Positions 10,923 to 22,877 are shown, counted from the first letter of the stretch. The stretch is 64,000 nt of DNA from Phlebopus portentosus (GCA_037892935.1 JAYXKI010000005.1:1550001-1614000), one strand, 5' to 3'. Notes: a model not told the origin generated them from the letters alone. Made by a program: numbers and translations.

Positions 10923-12231
10923 CTATGCGATTGTTCCTCCTCGACTCGTATAATAGGTTACTCCATCTTTGTCTGTGATACTCCTCGCGAACTTCATGAG
11001 AAGTTTATCCCTATCTTTACTATCCACTACAATGTCATCCAAAAATGGAACTATATCTGCAGCTTTCCATTTTGGCTGAACAAGGAAGAGTTCGGCGAAG
11101 TGGTCCGCTGGGCTTATAGGAAGCTCGGACGAAGGAAAATAGGAAAGCGCTGGGCTCGTTGTTGCAAACTGGTCCGTCAGTAGGTAATTACCCTGGTATC
11201 ATGTCATGACTATTGGGCCCACTAGATGGAAACTGTGGCTCATACCAGTAATAAGGACAGGCTAACCCGGTTCTCGAAGGAGTCTCCCACAGTGGTTCTC
11301 CATCTCTTCATGAACTCACTTTGTTCGATGGATGAGCTCTGGTGGAGCATGAGTAATATACCGCAGAGAAGATGGAAACACGACTTACGCGGTATGCGCT
11401 TAGAATACCAATACCTATCTGCCTAACAACAGCATCTACATCCATAATCCATGTTTCCGCACTTAAAGATGAGTCTATTCTCCCAAACCATGACATGATC
11501 TGCCTGGAGACATCTGGGGATATCTCATGGTCGGATTGAATAGTCTCAATGATGTCCAAAATCGGAGCACCGTCCGTCGACCGAGAGAGCGAGACGAGCG
11601 TGTTGAGTATAAGCTCAAGAACGTGGTTTAGATATCCTGGGGTCATTGGGCGAAGTTCACCGTTCAGAACGAGAACTCGCATGTCCCTTAGACCGGCCTC
11701 AAGCTCTGCATCGCTTGCCTGGAGTTCCGATTTGACGACTTTTAACATTCGCCGTTCACGGTCCCCCTGAGAACCATGAGATGATCAAAATGAAGCCAGG
11801 TGAACAATGATACGCACTCGGCCGTCGGAGTCCTCATCATATTCACACCCTCGCAGCATTCCGCGCAGCCTATGTAGTTTGGCAATAGAAGGCGACAACT
11901 CGAGAATATGGTCTATAGTCGCTCGTATGACAGCATCTCCCGGCTCGTCGCCGTTCGGAGGAGTCAGCACACAAAACGAGTTGGACACCATCACAGCCCT
12001 GATGTTGTAAGTTTGTCTGCAGAGCACAAAACAGCATCGTCATCGTCTCTTCCGCGAATTGTGAATCTTGGACGCGTTAGCTTGGCAAACAGATGGGACT
12101 TGAGGCACACTCAACTGGTCCTGTGTCTCTTTTTCGATCAGATGGACAAGTTCTTTTGGTAGCTCCATCAGTTTGTACTGGCTGTCATCGCTGCCTCTTT
12201 TCGATGAGAAATGCAGCGTATATTCGGACAT
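10923..12231 (-). CDS. DCC1: Sister-chromatid cohesion protein DCC1 (apparent single-base frameshift)
   Basis: A subunit of the Ctf18-Dcc1-Ctf8 alternative clamp loader, which acts in replication-coupled cohesion. The start gives MSEYTLHF, then LMELPKELVHLIEKE. After a 49-nt intron it reads FTIRGRDDDDAVLCSAD, then TYNIRAVMVSNSFCVLTPP, ILELSPSIAKLHRLRGMLRG and EYDEDSDGR. The C-terminal winged-helix part is DHFAELFLVQPKWKAADIVP ending with YYTSRGGTIA. The frame of AVLCSAD and that of TYNIRAV differ by one base at about 12010-12015, where three A's stand where four would keep the conserved DKTY in frame. No splice sites explain the jump. It is either an assembly error or a real frameshift. The family call does not depend on this. 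Confidence 0.85.
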
Positions 12232-12791
12232 GATGGTAAGGACCGAGCGGAAATGATGACTGATACGCGCTCTTCAAAGACGCGTCTGTGGCGTGGGATT
12301 TGATGAAGATGAAAGAATGCGCACGCGAATCCATCGTGCATGCATCTACACGTTGCTTCTTGCCTTCTGTATACATAGTGACCAGGTATCTGTGTGAGCT
12401 TTGTGCTGCGTGTTGCAGAATGCTGCTGGGAAGAAGTGGATGCTTGCTGCTGCAGGTCTGCTGAACATGTCTTTAATACAGAAAGCCGGTCTAGTCAGAA
12501 CGCGAATTTTGTAACCTTCTGGAACAGTCACCTTGGACTCGTTTGGAACAATGCCAACTTAAGGTTAGATGCAACATCAAATGAGGTCTCGGTTGCACAT
12601 CACCTTGCTTGTTACCTGCAGCCGTCCGTGAAGCGTCCGCGTGGATGGAGCTCATATAAGACGACTCGGCCGCCTTCAAAGCGATCAGGCTCAGCCACCC
12701 TTCACTAGGCCACAACTTGCCAGGGATCTCTCACTTTATCTTTCGCTACGCTCGGTTGTCTGGAACACCGACGAAATAAATTGTCAGCAGA
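12232..12791. other. Divergent intergenic region, DCC1 / disordered protein
   Basis: About 560 bases between two divergent start codons, presumably both promoters and 5' UTRs. No further gene is visible. Confidence 0.45.
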
Positions 12792-14189
12792 ATGGTACTC
12801 ACGAACACCTATCGCTTATTGACCGGCCAACTGACTGCAATCTTTGCCCTTCAGGCGCAGGGTCGTCGAAATGGGCAGCCGCAAGGCAGCATTCCTCGTC
12901 TGACTGCCAAACTCAGCCCGCAGAATTCTCTCAAGAAGGTTGGGCCAGCAATCTCTGAAGTACTTCGCACGAGTGTGCGCCCTCGGAATCGGACAGACAT
13001 CCTTGCAACATCAAAGCAGCAGAAGTTCCGACCTAACAGTGGAGCAGACGCTATTCTTTGTCTTGACGAAGAAGCCGAATTAGTTGGCGCCGACCGTGCG
13101 CGGGAGCAAGGTTCCCGCGCCGGAATTCAAAGAAACATTGATTCACTCGAAGCAACGGCTCTAACATCGAAGAATGTCTCGCCGAGGACTACTCGACCGA
13201 GCATTCAGCCAGCGGTTCGGGAGCGCATCATGGCGCCAGAACCGAAGGCAGTATCCGGTCCCGCCAATAGATCCGCTGTGAAGATCCAACTTCCTGGGCT
13301 CCTAGTCAATCGACAACCCAAGTACGTGAGAGGTCGCCGCATTTCCAAAGCTCTTCCTTCCCTCCCACCCCCGACTCCATCTCCTTGCAGAGCATCGTTC
13401 GCTGTGCCTCCCAAACCTCCAAAGGACATCTTCCAGAGTAACAGGGAGAAAGTCCTGCGTGGACAAGGCTCGCCTATCATGCCACACGCAACTGCTCCTC
13501 GCATGTCCATGAATTGCGATAGCTCCTCCGGTTCGTCGTACGATAGCGCAGAGCAAACGTGGAACATGATAAACAACATGATGAATGCTGTGAACGAGGA
13601 CGAGGTGAAGAGGGCGCGGAGGTCGCTTATCCATGACGCTGTTCCGCGACGCCAAGCGATGGACGTCCGCGGACCCGGCGCATATGTGACGTTCCCAAGA
13701 ATGAAAGCAGGAGAGGACAAGGATGAATGGGCTTCGGAAGAATCTACATTGTCTGACCGGACTTACAGAACGTCTTCAACCAGCTCTACCCAAACTTCTT
13801 CCACGTACAGATCTGTCAGACAGCCCATTGGAGAGCTTCGACACAGAAAGCTAGGGTCCCATTACGCAGACACTTTCCCTCGCGCACGTAATTCTCCTCC
13901 ATCCTTAGAACGTCGCACCTCCGTAGCCTCCATTTTCTCCGTTGTCATCCAGCCTACCAGAGAGCTCTCGCACGAGGCGCAGGACGCACTCGTGGCCGAA
14001 GATGACCTTCCCTTCCGCATTAGAGGCATTCTCCAATGCAACCACGGAAAATACGAATCGTCGCTGGGCAGTAGGATGTGTAGCAGGACTAGTTCGTCAT
14101 CATCGGAAGGAGCTGAGCTCCATCCTGATCTTGCCTTGACGATTGATGCGTTGCGCGATATTGAACTGGAAGATATCGCCTTTTCTTGA
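12792..14189 (+). CDS. Ser/Arg/Pro-rich disordered protein, unknown function
   Basis: An open frame of up to 465 codons with basidiomycete-like codon use. I recognise no domain. It is low-complexity and probably mostly disordered, with patches such as KALPSLPPPTPSPCRASF, SSGSSYDSAEQTWNMINNMM, and a Ser/Thr-rich stretch RTSSTSSTQTSSTYRSV. The C-terminus LALTIDALRDIELEDIAFS may be a short amphipathic helix. The first 60 nt after the ATG (12795-12854) look like an intron: GT start, CTGACT branch site, and TTTGCCCTTCAG acceptor. It is a multiple of three and stop-free, so the frame is the same spliced or not. The spliced N-terminus would be MAQGRRNGQPQG. Function cannot be inferred. Confidence 0.6.
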   Translation: MVLTNTYRLLTGQLTAIFALQAQGRRNGQPQGSIPRLTAKLSPQNSLKKVGPAISEVLRTSVRPRNRTDILATSKQQKFRPNSGADAILCLDEEAELVGADRAREQGSRAGIQRNIDSLEATALTSKNVSPRTTRPSIQPAVRERIMAPEPKAVSGPANRSAVKIQLPGLLVNRQPKYVRGRRISKALPSLPPPTPSPCRASFAVPPKPPKDIFQSNREKVLRGQGSPIMPHATAPRMSMNCDSSSGSSYDSAEQTWNMINNMMNAVNEDEVKRARRSLIHDAVPRRQAMDVRGPGAYVTFPRMKAGEDKDEWASEESTLSDRTYRTSSTSSTQTSSTYRSVRQPIGELRHRKLGSHYADTFPRARNSPPSLERRTSVASIFSVVIQPTRELSHEAQDALVAEDDLPFRIRGILQCNHGKYESSLGSRMCSRTSSSSSEGAELHPDLALTIDALRDIELEDIAFS

Positions 14190-14560
14190 TACTTATGGAT
14201 TCCGCATGTGGTCATTCCAAGCCTGACATTATGATACTTATGAATGACCTTACTCTACATTATTGACTTTTCGTGTTCTGTCAATCTTGTCTCATGTTCA
14301 AGTTACACGAATGCATGCTTCGCTTCAGTGTTTCCCAAAAAAAAAAAGTTAAATTCATGTTGGATAACGACAAACTAATAAATCAACACAAATGACGGGC
14401 GGTTGGACAAAGACAGTGAATTAGCAAATAAAGCGAAGGGTGGGTGAGTCACTTCAAGCATAAACTTCCTCTAGGACGGAACCACATCTAATGAACTAAA
14501 CCGCAAGACTATATCGCAAGACAAGAAGAGAACACTAAGAGATGACAAGAAGCAGCGCAT
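14190..14560. other. Convergent intergenic stretch
   Basis: About 370 bases between the stop codons of the disordered protein and CCP1. It contains an A-rich run near 14337-14347. No gene is visible. Confidence 0.45.
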
Positions 14561-16083
14561 TTATTCATCTGCGTTTTTCAAGACCCACGGCTCCGGGGTT
14601 ACCCATTGATTTTCGGGCACGCCAAGTTCGAGTAGCTTGGAGAAGGTCTTCGAGAAGCTGAAAGAGGATCGTGATTAAAGAAGAATGCAAGCTCCGATAC
14701 ATATACGCACTCGTTGAAGAACAGGTCCTGGTCTTCAGCATATTGCTTCACATATTTCTTGAAGCTCTTATCCTGGGCGAGAACATAGTCTGTAGGCAAC
14801 ATCATCAAAGTCCCTGTCTTCTTGTCCTGAAGTTGCTTCGGTCCGCTCCACTTCCTCCAGACCCATCTGACACTCGCAATTAGCAAGAGAAAATAAACAA
14901 GGTGGATAAACCGTACTTCTCATTAAGGAGGAGGTTGAAGAAGTCATTGGTGAACGTGATCGGTGAGAATGTCCAAGGGCCCTCAAAGCCTGAGCGGTCA
15001 GGGTGGCAGCGTCCCAGAGCGTGAGCACCCGCCAATGCTACAATTTCCTGATCGTTGAAGCTGGAGTACAACTGTGTCAGCCATAAATCCGAAACTCATA
15101 TGTCGAGAACGTACCCCATGCGGTAGAAAATGTTACGCAAATGGTCGGAGCCCTGAGAAGCATCAGGCAGACGACCATCTGGCGTCGCATCTTTCGCGAA
15201 GCCGTCAATTCGCCCTGGTCTCCATGGAATCTTCGGGCCACCCATTTCCTATAAAACCAAATATAGCACGGTACATCAGGCATGTGGCATTCCATCATCA
15301 GTGTCTTGCCTGCTTACCTGAATTGCGCACACGCCGGCAAGAGTCCACAGATCGCCGTAGCTTATCCACGGAAACTTCTCCTTAACTTTTTCCAGGACTC
15401 CCCGTGCGACTTGCAAGCCAGCGTTGGCACCATGGAGTGCTTCAGGTTCGAATCGCATCGTCGCATAATTGCTTTAGCCCGTGATTAGTCTATAGAGTGT
15501 ATTCCTAATCAAAGGCATGTGACCTACCTTCCGCCCGTCTTCGTATCCTTGTCGTAAGTACCAGACGAATGCCATGCCAAACGGACGAGAACGGGGCCGT
15601 AGGATCCGTCTTCGTGAGAGCAAACGGATAAGGATGACTCGGGTGTAATAGGAAGCTCGAGAACATACCATCGTAGTCATTGTCTTCCAAGATGCTGGCA
15701 ATCTCGTTGTAGACCTGTTTCTATGTCAGGAAGAAGTCACGAAAAGCTTCGGATTCACTGACCTTTTGGTAGTCCTCCTTCGTCGGGACGAGATTGGTCT
15801 TGACCTTTACAGCCTGACCAGCAGACTTTGCTGCACTGGCTGCTTCCTTGCCAGCGTCCGAAGTCGAGTACAGGTAATACCCGACGGAAATCAAGGCAGC
15901 GCCCGAGATTGATCCATAGAGCCACGCGTTACTGCCCGACTTGGGTGGTGGGTTCGGGGGAGACTCCGTCGAGTACTTGCGTATTGTCGGGCGCATGCGC
16001 ATCGAAGAGCGCATAGCTGCTCGAGGCGCTGTGGCGAAGGCATTACGACGAGCAGGCGCACGGATGGCAGCGAGCACAGACAT
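14561..16083 (-). CDS. CCP1: Mitochondrial cytochrome c peroxidase
   Basis: A haem peroxidase of the intermembrane space that reduces H2O2 with electrons from ferrocytochrome c. The N-terminus ([20 protein letters not shown] and on) is Arg/Ala-rich and free of acidic residues, a typical matrix-targeting presequence. It is followed by a single hydrophobic segment ([19 protein letters not shown]) that would sort the protein to the inner membrane/intermembrane space. The distal-site motif is [16 protein letters not shown] with Arg, Trp and His. The proximal haem ligand His lies in [18 protein letters not shown], and the Trp-bearing loop is [17 protein letters not shown]. The buried Asp region reads [18 protein letters not shown]. 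The C-terminus ends [10 protein letters not shown]. Several short introns interrupt the gene; all joins I checked restore the family sequence. It looks intact. Confidence 0.95.
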
Positions 16084-18227
16084 GGTTGAAGGAAAACTTC
16101 GGGTAGGGAGATTGATAGGGCGTGAAAAACAACGAAAATGCCGTGCTGGCTTTTATAATTTCATTTCACCTGTTTCTGAGTAAGTGTCCCGTTATCACAC
16201 GTGACTTACCCCGCAACACGTTTATCTGGCCAATCGCGTCATCCGTATTTACCCGTCCTCTAATATCGTCGCCTTTACCAAGTGGCCGCCGTTCTGAGCT
16301 CCCAACCACCGTCAAAGAAAGACGAAGGTGACGCTGCGGAAGCGATGCAAGGCGATCTTCATTAAGCTTTAAGCATCGCGTTCTTTTATATTAGGATCAA
16401 TTCAGTGAAGCCCGCTTGGTGGTGATTCGCAGCGCATCTCGTGACCGCCACGCATCCCGCGTCGCCATCCTGTCCACGCGTGCTTCTCATTCGGTGAGAG
16501 TATTCAGTATTTGAAGAATGCATGATCTGCATCCGTCGACTGAGTTGGAAATTGTTTCTAGGCTTTCATGGATTTTGCTTCTTTGTTGATCACATTCATG
16601 TTGGGTTACCCAGCGCGAACCTTGGGGCGCTCGTGTTTCAACAACCACTCTTTACCTCGTACAACGCGAGTACACCATCAGTTCTAATATTTGGCTTGGT
16701 CGGTGACTTCGTTCCGACTTGATTCTATTAGGTGATTGTGGAGCGGTCCGTTCGGCATCTCATGATCGACTTTTTAGGTCTAGACTTGCTATAGTGGCGC
16801 TCGCTTCAGAGGAAGGGAGCACCTTTGTAGGATCATTCTCTGCCGTAGCTAGTTCCGCTTCCAATATGCTGTCCCGGGCTGGGGAAGGGAAGGACATATT
16901 GATCGGAAAACAAGGAAAGGCTACGCTAAAGCAAAGATCAATGAGCGTTGGAACTGTCGCGGAGTCCTCGGTGTAGTCAGACGATTTACCTCAGAACATG
17001 ACGAAGTGAGAAGGAACTGACTTTCCCAAGAGCCCATCACGAAACCCGGTGCATGCTCCTACAGGAGCACTTCGGCAGTCTGGTTGTAAGATTCCGATTC
17101 GCGCTAAGGTAAGTTAAACAACGCAAGTTTAAGCGTTAAGGCTCCCTGGTAGTCCTTCTACGACTCCTGTTTCTAGTGAACTGAGGTGTCAGCGCGAGTG
17201 TCTTCGCTTCGTATCCGAGAGCGCCGAGTGGGCTCGAGTGGGCAGTCACGGAAAATCATTTCCGCTTTCTATAATTCCGACAAAGTTTCGTCGCACGCAT
17301 CAGAGAAGTAAAAATAGAATACAACGAGGCTTCCACACGAGGTGCGCATTTTTTTATGCATAGTTCACAAAGCTTTTTTTAGGTTTGTTCTGCAGATTAT
17401 GCTCTGGAGTGGCTACATCAATGTGTATGATCGATGATGGCTGAGCATGCTCACGCCGGAATGCACGCTATTTACGAAGCGAGGATTATCAGGTCCATTG
17501 CCATCGTCATCATCGTCATACATAGATCTACATTAATCGCAGCCAATCTGTCTCGTCGGATTTGTCACGCAAAGGTAGGCTATCGCAGCATTATCAATGA
17601 TGGAATGAGTGTCGGAATTCGATTCCTTATGGAGAGGATATAATCACGAGACTCGGAGTTTGCCTAATATGGATAAAACGGCTTAATTTAGAAGGTCTGC
17701 ACTAATTAGGCAGGTTTGCACTGATCTGGCGGGACACGTACACGCTTGCCTTTGCCTCGCGGCTTCTCTGATGCCCATGAAACCCATATACCGAATATGA
17801 GAGCCTAAAAGGTACGCTTCGAAGGCAATTTGATGGAAGCACATCGACAAGTGGGGTGTTGATCGAGGCTGCGGGCGTCTGCACTACAGGTCCTTACGTA
17901 CAAGCGTTTGATCACAGTTACGAAGATAATTCGACGTTCATTGCATTCGATTCGCGACACGTTCGTACCAATAAATGCAAGGCGGTACGCATTGAATCAA
18001 AAAAGAAAGATGGCAGAATAGAAGAAGGAAAAGAAGCAAAATGCGCGCATGTGCTTACACGGCACACAGCATTAGCACAGCCCGGTACCGAACTGAGTCA
18101 GGATACACGGAAGCACCTATTCCTACTCACTAGCTAAGTGGAGGGGAAAGGAAGATAGATATGAGTCACAGGATGACCTGTAGTGTACAAGCAGCCTCTG
18201 CGTCGGCACGCACGGCGGGGCGACAGG
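16084..18227. other. Gene-poor stretch upstream of CCP1
   Basis: About 2.1 kb. The first 200 bases should hold the CCP1 promoter and include CACGTGAC at 16198. I found only short reading frames without recognisable domains and no splice-consistent gene on either strand. A short hairpin GCTCCT-AC-AGGAGC occurs near 17055. Confidence 0.4.
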
Positions 18228-19161
18228 CTAGACGCATTCAAGACGAGAACAGGGGGAGACTGTGGATAGATTGGAAAACCAATAGTATATCGTCCAGTTG
18301 GTCAAGTGTTCCTGCGCGGAAAGGGTTGACTCCGAGGATATAAAGGTCAGATATGCGCGAGCATCCCGGACAGGTGGGAAGACGAAGCGATGACCTAGTG
18401 GTAGCATGACGCCGGTGAGTGTTGAGCAGCGACATACAGAGGACATCCCTGAAAGAGGAGCGAAGTTGGCCGTAATTAGTCCAAGTGAGACGTACTGACT
18501 GCACAGCAGCCCGCACGATCTTTCAAGTTGTGGGAGACCCCCCGTGCTGCGCGTATCCTGCGGAAACGGGCTTGCGCCGAGAAGTGACTGCGGGGCGCGG
18601 TGGTGTCGCGTCCGGGGTTGGCGGTGACGGCGGCTCACGTGGTTTAGGGATGGGAACAGGCGCAGATTGGGAAGCCGGAGCGACGTAGACCGGTTGAGTC
18701 AACGGTACTGTAGTGGAATAAGGCGGAGGTGCGGCTATGCTGAACGTAGGATGCGCCATTAGATAGTAATCATGGGGGTAATCGGTACTCGGTCCTATGC
18801 AATTGTATTGCCAAGCACGTATGATGATGAGTTCATGATAAGCATGTATTGGCTACTAGAACGTACCTCCCCTCGCATGCGAATGGGTCCCTGCCGTTGA
18901 GTGCAGTGCACCATTTACACCGTCTCCCGCGCGCGTCGGTGCATTCGGTGCATATGCAGACGGATACGAGGTATGTGGCGAAGGACGCCAACCAGGCTGC
19001 ATCTCCTCCGGAAGCGGAACGGGCAGTAGGCGCGGAGCATAGCAGAGCTCCGGGTGTCTTTCCACGAATTGTTGCGAATGCGGTGGACGAGCAGTGGAAG
19101 GCTGTGCGCGTCGCGCACCAGAGGAGATGGGAGTCGCTGCGAGGCGATGAGGAGGTGCCAT
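18228..19161 (-). CDS. Possible proline-rich protein, unknown function
   Basis: A minus-strand frame starts MAPPHRLAATPISSGARR and runs to HSTAGTHSHARGG. An intron with a GTACGTTC donor then joins GPSTDYPHDYYLMAHPTFSI and a Pro/Ser/Ala-rich stretch (APPPYSTTVPLTQPVYVAP, PKPREPPSPPTPDATPPRP). The join keeps the frame, which supports a real gene. Downstream, two overlapping minus-strand frames remain open to about 18228 and I could not choose between them, so the 3' part is uncertain. No known domain; PPPY and PPxP motifs could bind WW/SH3 domains. It may equally be a decayed gene. Confidence 0.3.
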
Positions 19162-20511
19162 CGATGCTAGCAGTACAAAAGGCGGCGGTGGACAGACTAA
19201 GAACGACTCCAGAGGAGGTAGATGGTAAAGGGAGGATGAGAGCAGTGGGGAGTCAGAGTCGACTTGCGCGTCTGCTTTAAGTATAATTCAATCGGTCAGG
19301 AGAGTTGAAGTGACGGCTAGTCACGCGTGATTCCTACACGTGTATATGTACATATGATACTATTCTTTTGAACTACGAGTCAAATCTCTTGTTCATATCT
19401 TTTGTTATTTGTTCTTCCTGGATTCCATGTATCCCGCAACCTTCGAGCTCGAAAGCTGATCTATGCGACGAGCCAGTTTTTGAGGACCTTCGCTCAACGC
19501 CAGTCTGAGGGCTCACTGACCCATCGGCAGCTCACATACCGTGGACCATTCGCCTTTCTGGGAAAGATTTGAAAAAGAACAGTCATATATGGCAAATCGA
19601 TTCCATCTACACAGGATTTCTCTGCCTCTTTGTTTGACTGCTTATATCGATCAATGGGATTAAATTTGCCTGGACCGTGACCGTCATTCAGAAATCGATC
19701 GCTGGAAGCCTCGCGTGCCGCTGGCCGCTCTTTACATCTGGGAAACACGTTGCAATTTCATAGCCACCCAGCAATTGTTCTTCGCCGAAAATCTTGATCG
19801 TATGGGGCACGCTTTGGAAAGACTGATGATGCTTTCGGTCTTGGGCTGATGCTCTGCGCTTCAGACTGGCAATAATGGATTGCTACGTTCAAAACCTGCA
19901 GCACTTGAGAACATGTGCTCGTTCGAATCGAAGATGCGCTGGGCGTCTAATATCTGGGACTTCAAGGTGCCGTCCTGTCTGTGCCTCACTGCCTTTTCGA
20001 CTTGATCTAACGTCCTTGATGCACGTTTGCTAGTGGAAATACCTCGTTTTCACTCAGCTCTCGGAGCTTGCCTGTGTATAATGAGTACACTGACCTTGAA
20101 TTATTTTTTGGTGCTCTTCTTTATTAATACGCAACTTCTGTCGGCACCACTCTTGGAAGGAAATCCTGTGACAAATCATGTTATCTAGCCGATTCACAAG
20201 AAAAGCCTCTAGAAGAACTAAAAGCTTTTTTATTTCAGGCCCGACTACAACGGAGCGCATGTCGTCGCTGGAACCCCTATCGTATTAGCCAGAAGAAGGC
20301 GGCCACTCAACCCGTTATTTTCCGTGGTGCACCGCAGTAATTAGTCTTGCAACCAATCGTCGGCGTGCGAAGGGCGGAGAGCTACAAGTGAGGAGGTCAT
20401 GCGGACATCCTATTGTACCCTTGCTGAGTATTCGATTGTCAGGTATCCGGTTGTATCGAATAAACGTGTTTACAGAGCACTCCAACGGACATCAGGTCGT
20501 ATTTGGGTAGG
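19162..20511. other. Non-coding or unrecognised stretch
   Basis: About 1.35 kb with short unconvincing reading frames on both strands. No motif, repeat or RNA gene recognised. Confidence 0.35.
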
Positions 20512-21467
20512 GTCGAAACGAAGCTTTGTGTAAGGAATTAGATAGTGACACGCTGTGTTATGTGATATGTGTACTTACCACGTAGTGTAGTCTATTCGGC
20601 GATTATCTACGAATCGGAAAGATCCCGAGCAGAATCACACAGAATCAATCATTTCTGATCCGAAGGCCCGACAGATCGAACCGAGCATCAGATTGTGTAT
20701 AAGGACTATCTGCTTCAGCGAAATAGCTGTAGATTCTATCTATTTCGCTCCTGTCAGGTATTAAGTCTAGGTTCAGTATAATGAAGGATTTTGATTGATA
20801 GAGCTACAGTCAATCGCAATGGATCAAGTTACACAATCATGGTCGCGGTTGGACTTGTCGTGCCTTGCGTATCGAACTGAAGCGAAGCACCACTACTAAG
20901 TAATCTAATGATGCAGCTTCAGATTCAGAAGAGAGTATGATCCGACACGTTACCTACATGATCAAAGCTCCGCCGCCGAGTACCTCACGGCATTTGAGAG
21001 GATCTGCACTCCAATGGCACATCCCTCCCATAGTCAGACGCCGAGGCTCATGCTCATGAAACAACTGTCAGCTAAGTTAAGGATCACTTCCCAGAGGAAA
21101 GGAGTATCCCGGATCTCTCCAATGCCGAATTGAGATGATTCCGACCAGGTCTGGTGTGTATTTCCAATGGCCAATAGTGAAAATCACGAGAGCCCCGCAC
21201 CGTGGCCCCATCGCCAGGAAGAGGAGTCTGCTTCTCCGCGAGCTCGGGATGAGGATGAAACGAGCACGAGATTTCTATTATAACCCTGCGGCTGCGCGTA
21301 GGAAGATTTGTACGCAGTACTTGCATGAGCCGGTCCGCCCGGTCCGCATATCGAGTATATTGCAGAACTTTTCTCGGCGCTGCGGATACACAATGAGACC
21401 ACATTTGGTGCCCTGTACGGTAGACAGATGAGGTATGCGAGAGACTTGCGCTAGCTTCCCGTGTCTC
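20512..21467. repeat. Tandem direct duplication, copy 1 (~0.95 kb)
   Basis: This segment is repeated just downstream in the same orientation (21503-22400). The two copies start at CGAAGCTTTG and end at about TGTCTC. The first ~125 bases differ at only three sites, all C/T. Later parts show many substitutions and small indels but remain easily alignable. No terminal repeats, target-site duplications or transposase motifs are seen. Minus-strand frames in the two copies have related stretches (for example TNLPTRSRRVIIEISC) but differ by frameshifts, so coding is doubtful. Confidence 0.85.
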
Positions 21468-21502
21468 GAACTAAATGCACGGCTAGATTGCATTCAGGTA
21501 GA

Positions 21503-22400
21503 ATCGAACCGAAGCTTTGCGTAAGGAATTAGATAGTGACACGTTGTGTTATGTGATATGTGTACTTACCACGTAGTGTAGTCTATTCGGCGATTATCTA
21601 CGAATCGGAAAGATCCCGAGCAGAATCACATAGAGTCCATCACTTCTGATCCGAAGGACCAATAAATTGAAACGAGCATCGGATTATGTGTAAGCACTAT
21701 CTGATTCGGCCAGACAGCTGCAGATTATGTCCGTGTTCGCACAATCCAATTTTGATTGACAGAGCGACGACAATCGCAGTGAATCAAATCGTGGTTGCGG
21801 TTAGAACTTGTGTGCCTTGCGTATCGAACTGAAGCGGACGACTACCACTTAAGTAACCTAGTGATGCAGCCTCAGATTCAGAAGAGATTATGATCCGACA
21901 CGTTACCTACATGATCAAAGCTCCACCGCTGAGTGCCTCACAACATTCGAGAGGATCTGCACTCCAATAGCACATCCCTCCCATAGTCAGGTGCCGGGGC
22001 TCATGCTCATGAAACCAACTGTTAAGGATCACTTCGCAAAGGAAAGGAATATTCCGGATCTTTCCAACGCAAACGATGCCGAATTGGAATGATTTTGACA
22101 AGGCTTGGGTGTATTTCCAGTGCCCAATAGCGAAAACCACCGAAGGCCCGCACTATGGCCATGTCTCCGGAAGGACGAATCTGTTTGTACGCTTTGGGAA
22201 GCGGATGAAACAAACACGAGATTTCAATTATTAACTCGTGGCTGCGCATAGGAAGGTTTGTATGCAGTACGTGCATGAGCGATCCGCACATCTCGAGTAC
22301 ATCGCAAATCTTTGTCTCGGGGCTGCGGAGACGCAAATAACGCCCCGCACGGTAGACAGATGAGATATGCGTGAGACTCGTGCTGGTTTTCCTTGTCTCA
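21503..22400. repeat. Tandem direct duplication, copy 2 (~0.90 kb)
   Basis: Second copy of the segment at 20512-21467, offset by about 991 bases at its start and slightly shorter through small deletions. Shared landmarks include GTACTTACCACGTAGTGTAG, GATCCGACACGTTACCTACA, GCACATCCCTCCCATAGTCA and CGGTAGACAGATGAG. Only about 35 bases separate the copies. Confidence 0.85.
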
Positions 22401-22472
22401 GAAGACATCATGGACTCTTGATGAAAGGGTCGCGGATGGCATAATGAAAGTACTGCGCATGCAGGAAGACGC

Positions 22473-22877
22473 ATGGATCATGAGCGCTCCGCGCCTAATT
22501 TAGGCGGTACTGGCGCTTATCATGTCAACGAAAGCCTTCGAGGGGCACGATACTTGATCATCTCAACGATGGGAAAGATCCTGGGTTCGTCGGTAGTGGA
22601 GTCCCGCCGACCACCGACTACCGACGGTGATGGATTCCTATACTTAGCTTCCAAATTTGCGAGAAGGGAAATGGTATGCATCATTGATTTGCGCGATACC
22701 TTAGGCGGTTTCTCTCATCCCTTTTACACGAAATGCGGCTTAAAACGATCAGTCCCCCAGACTTACCGGCTCTTTCGACAAGCGTCCGAGATAGAGAACA
22801 ATCGAGATGCCACTCTACTTCTATCTCAGTACATTTGCGACACGGGATCGCATCCTTCGAAGCAGCTCGCGAAATAA
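22473..22877 (+). CDS. Unrecognised 134-residue reading frame
   Basis: Intact ATG-initiated frame directly after the second duplicated copy. The predicted protein has no recognised domain, signal peptide or membrane helix. It could be a single-exon gene, part of a decayed gene, or chance. Composition is balanced, including several Cys and Tyr residues, which gives weak support. Confidence 0.2.
   Translation: MDHERSAPNLGGTGAYHVNESLRGARYLIISTMGKILGSSVVESRRPPTTDGDGFLYLASKFARREMVCIIDLRDTLGGFSHPFYTKCGLKRSVPQTYRLFRQASEIENNRDATLLLSQYICDTGSHPSKQLAK

Noticed and set aside
13205..13720. 171-codon minus-strand reading frame
   Set aside because: It lies antisense to the disordered protein at 12792 and looks like a shadow of its codon bias; no domain.
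17050..17075. Short palindrome GCTCCT-AC-AGGAGC
   Set aside because: Six-base stem with a two-base loop, isolated; too short to be a terminator, RNA gene or element end.
20512..22400. LTR retrotransposon or DNA transposon interpretation of the tandem copies
   Set aside because: Copies are adjacent with only ~35 bp between them, no inverted termini, target-site duplications, or recognisable transposase/reverse-transcriptase motifs.
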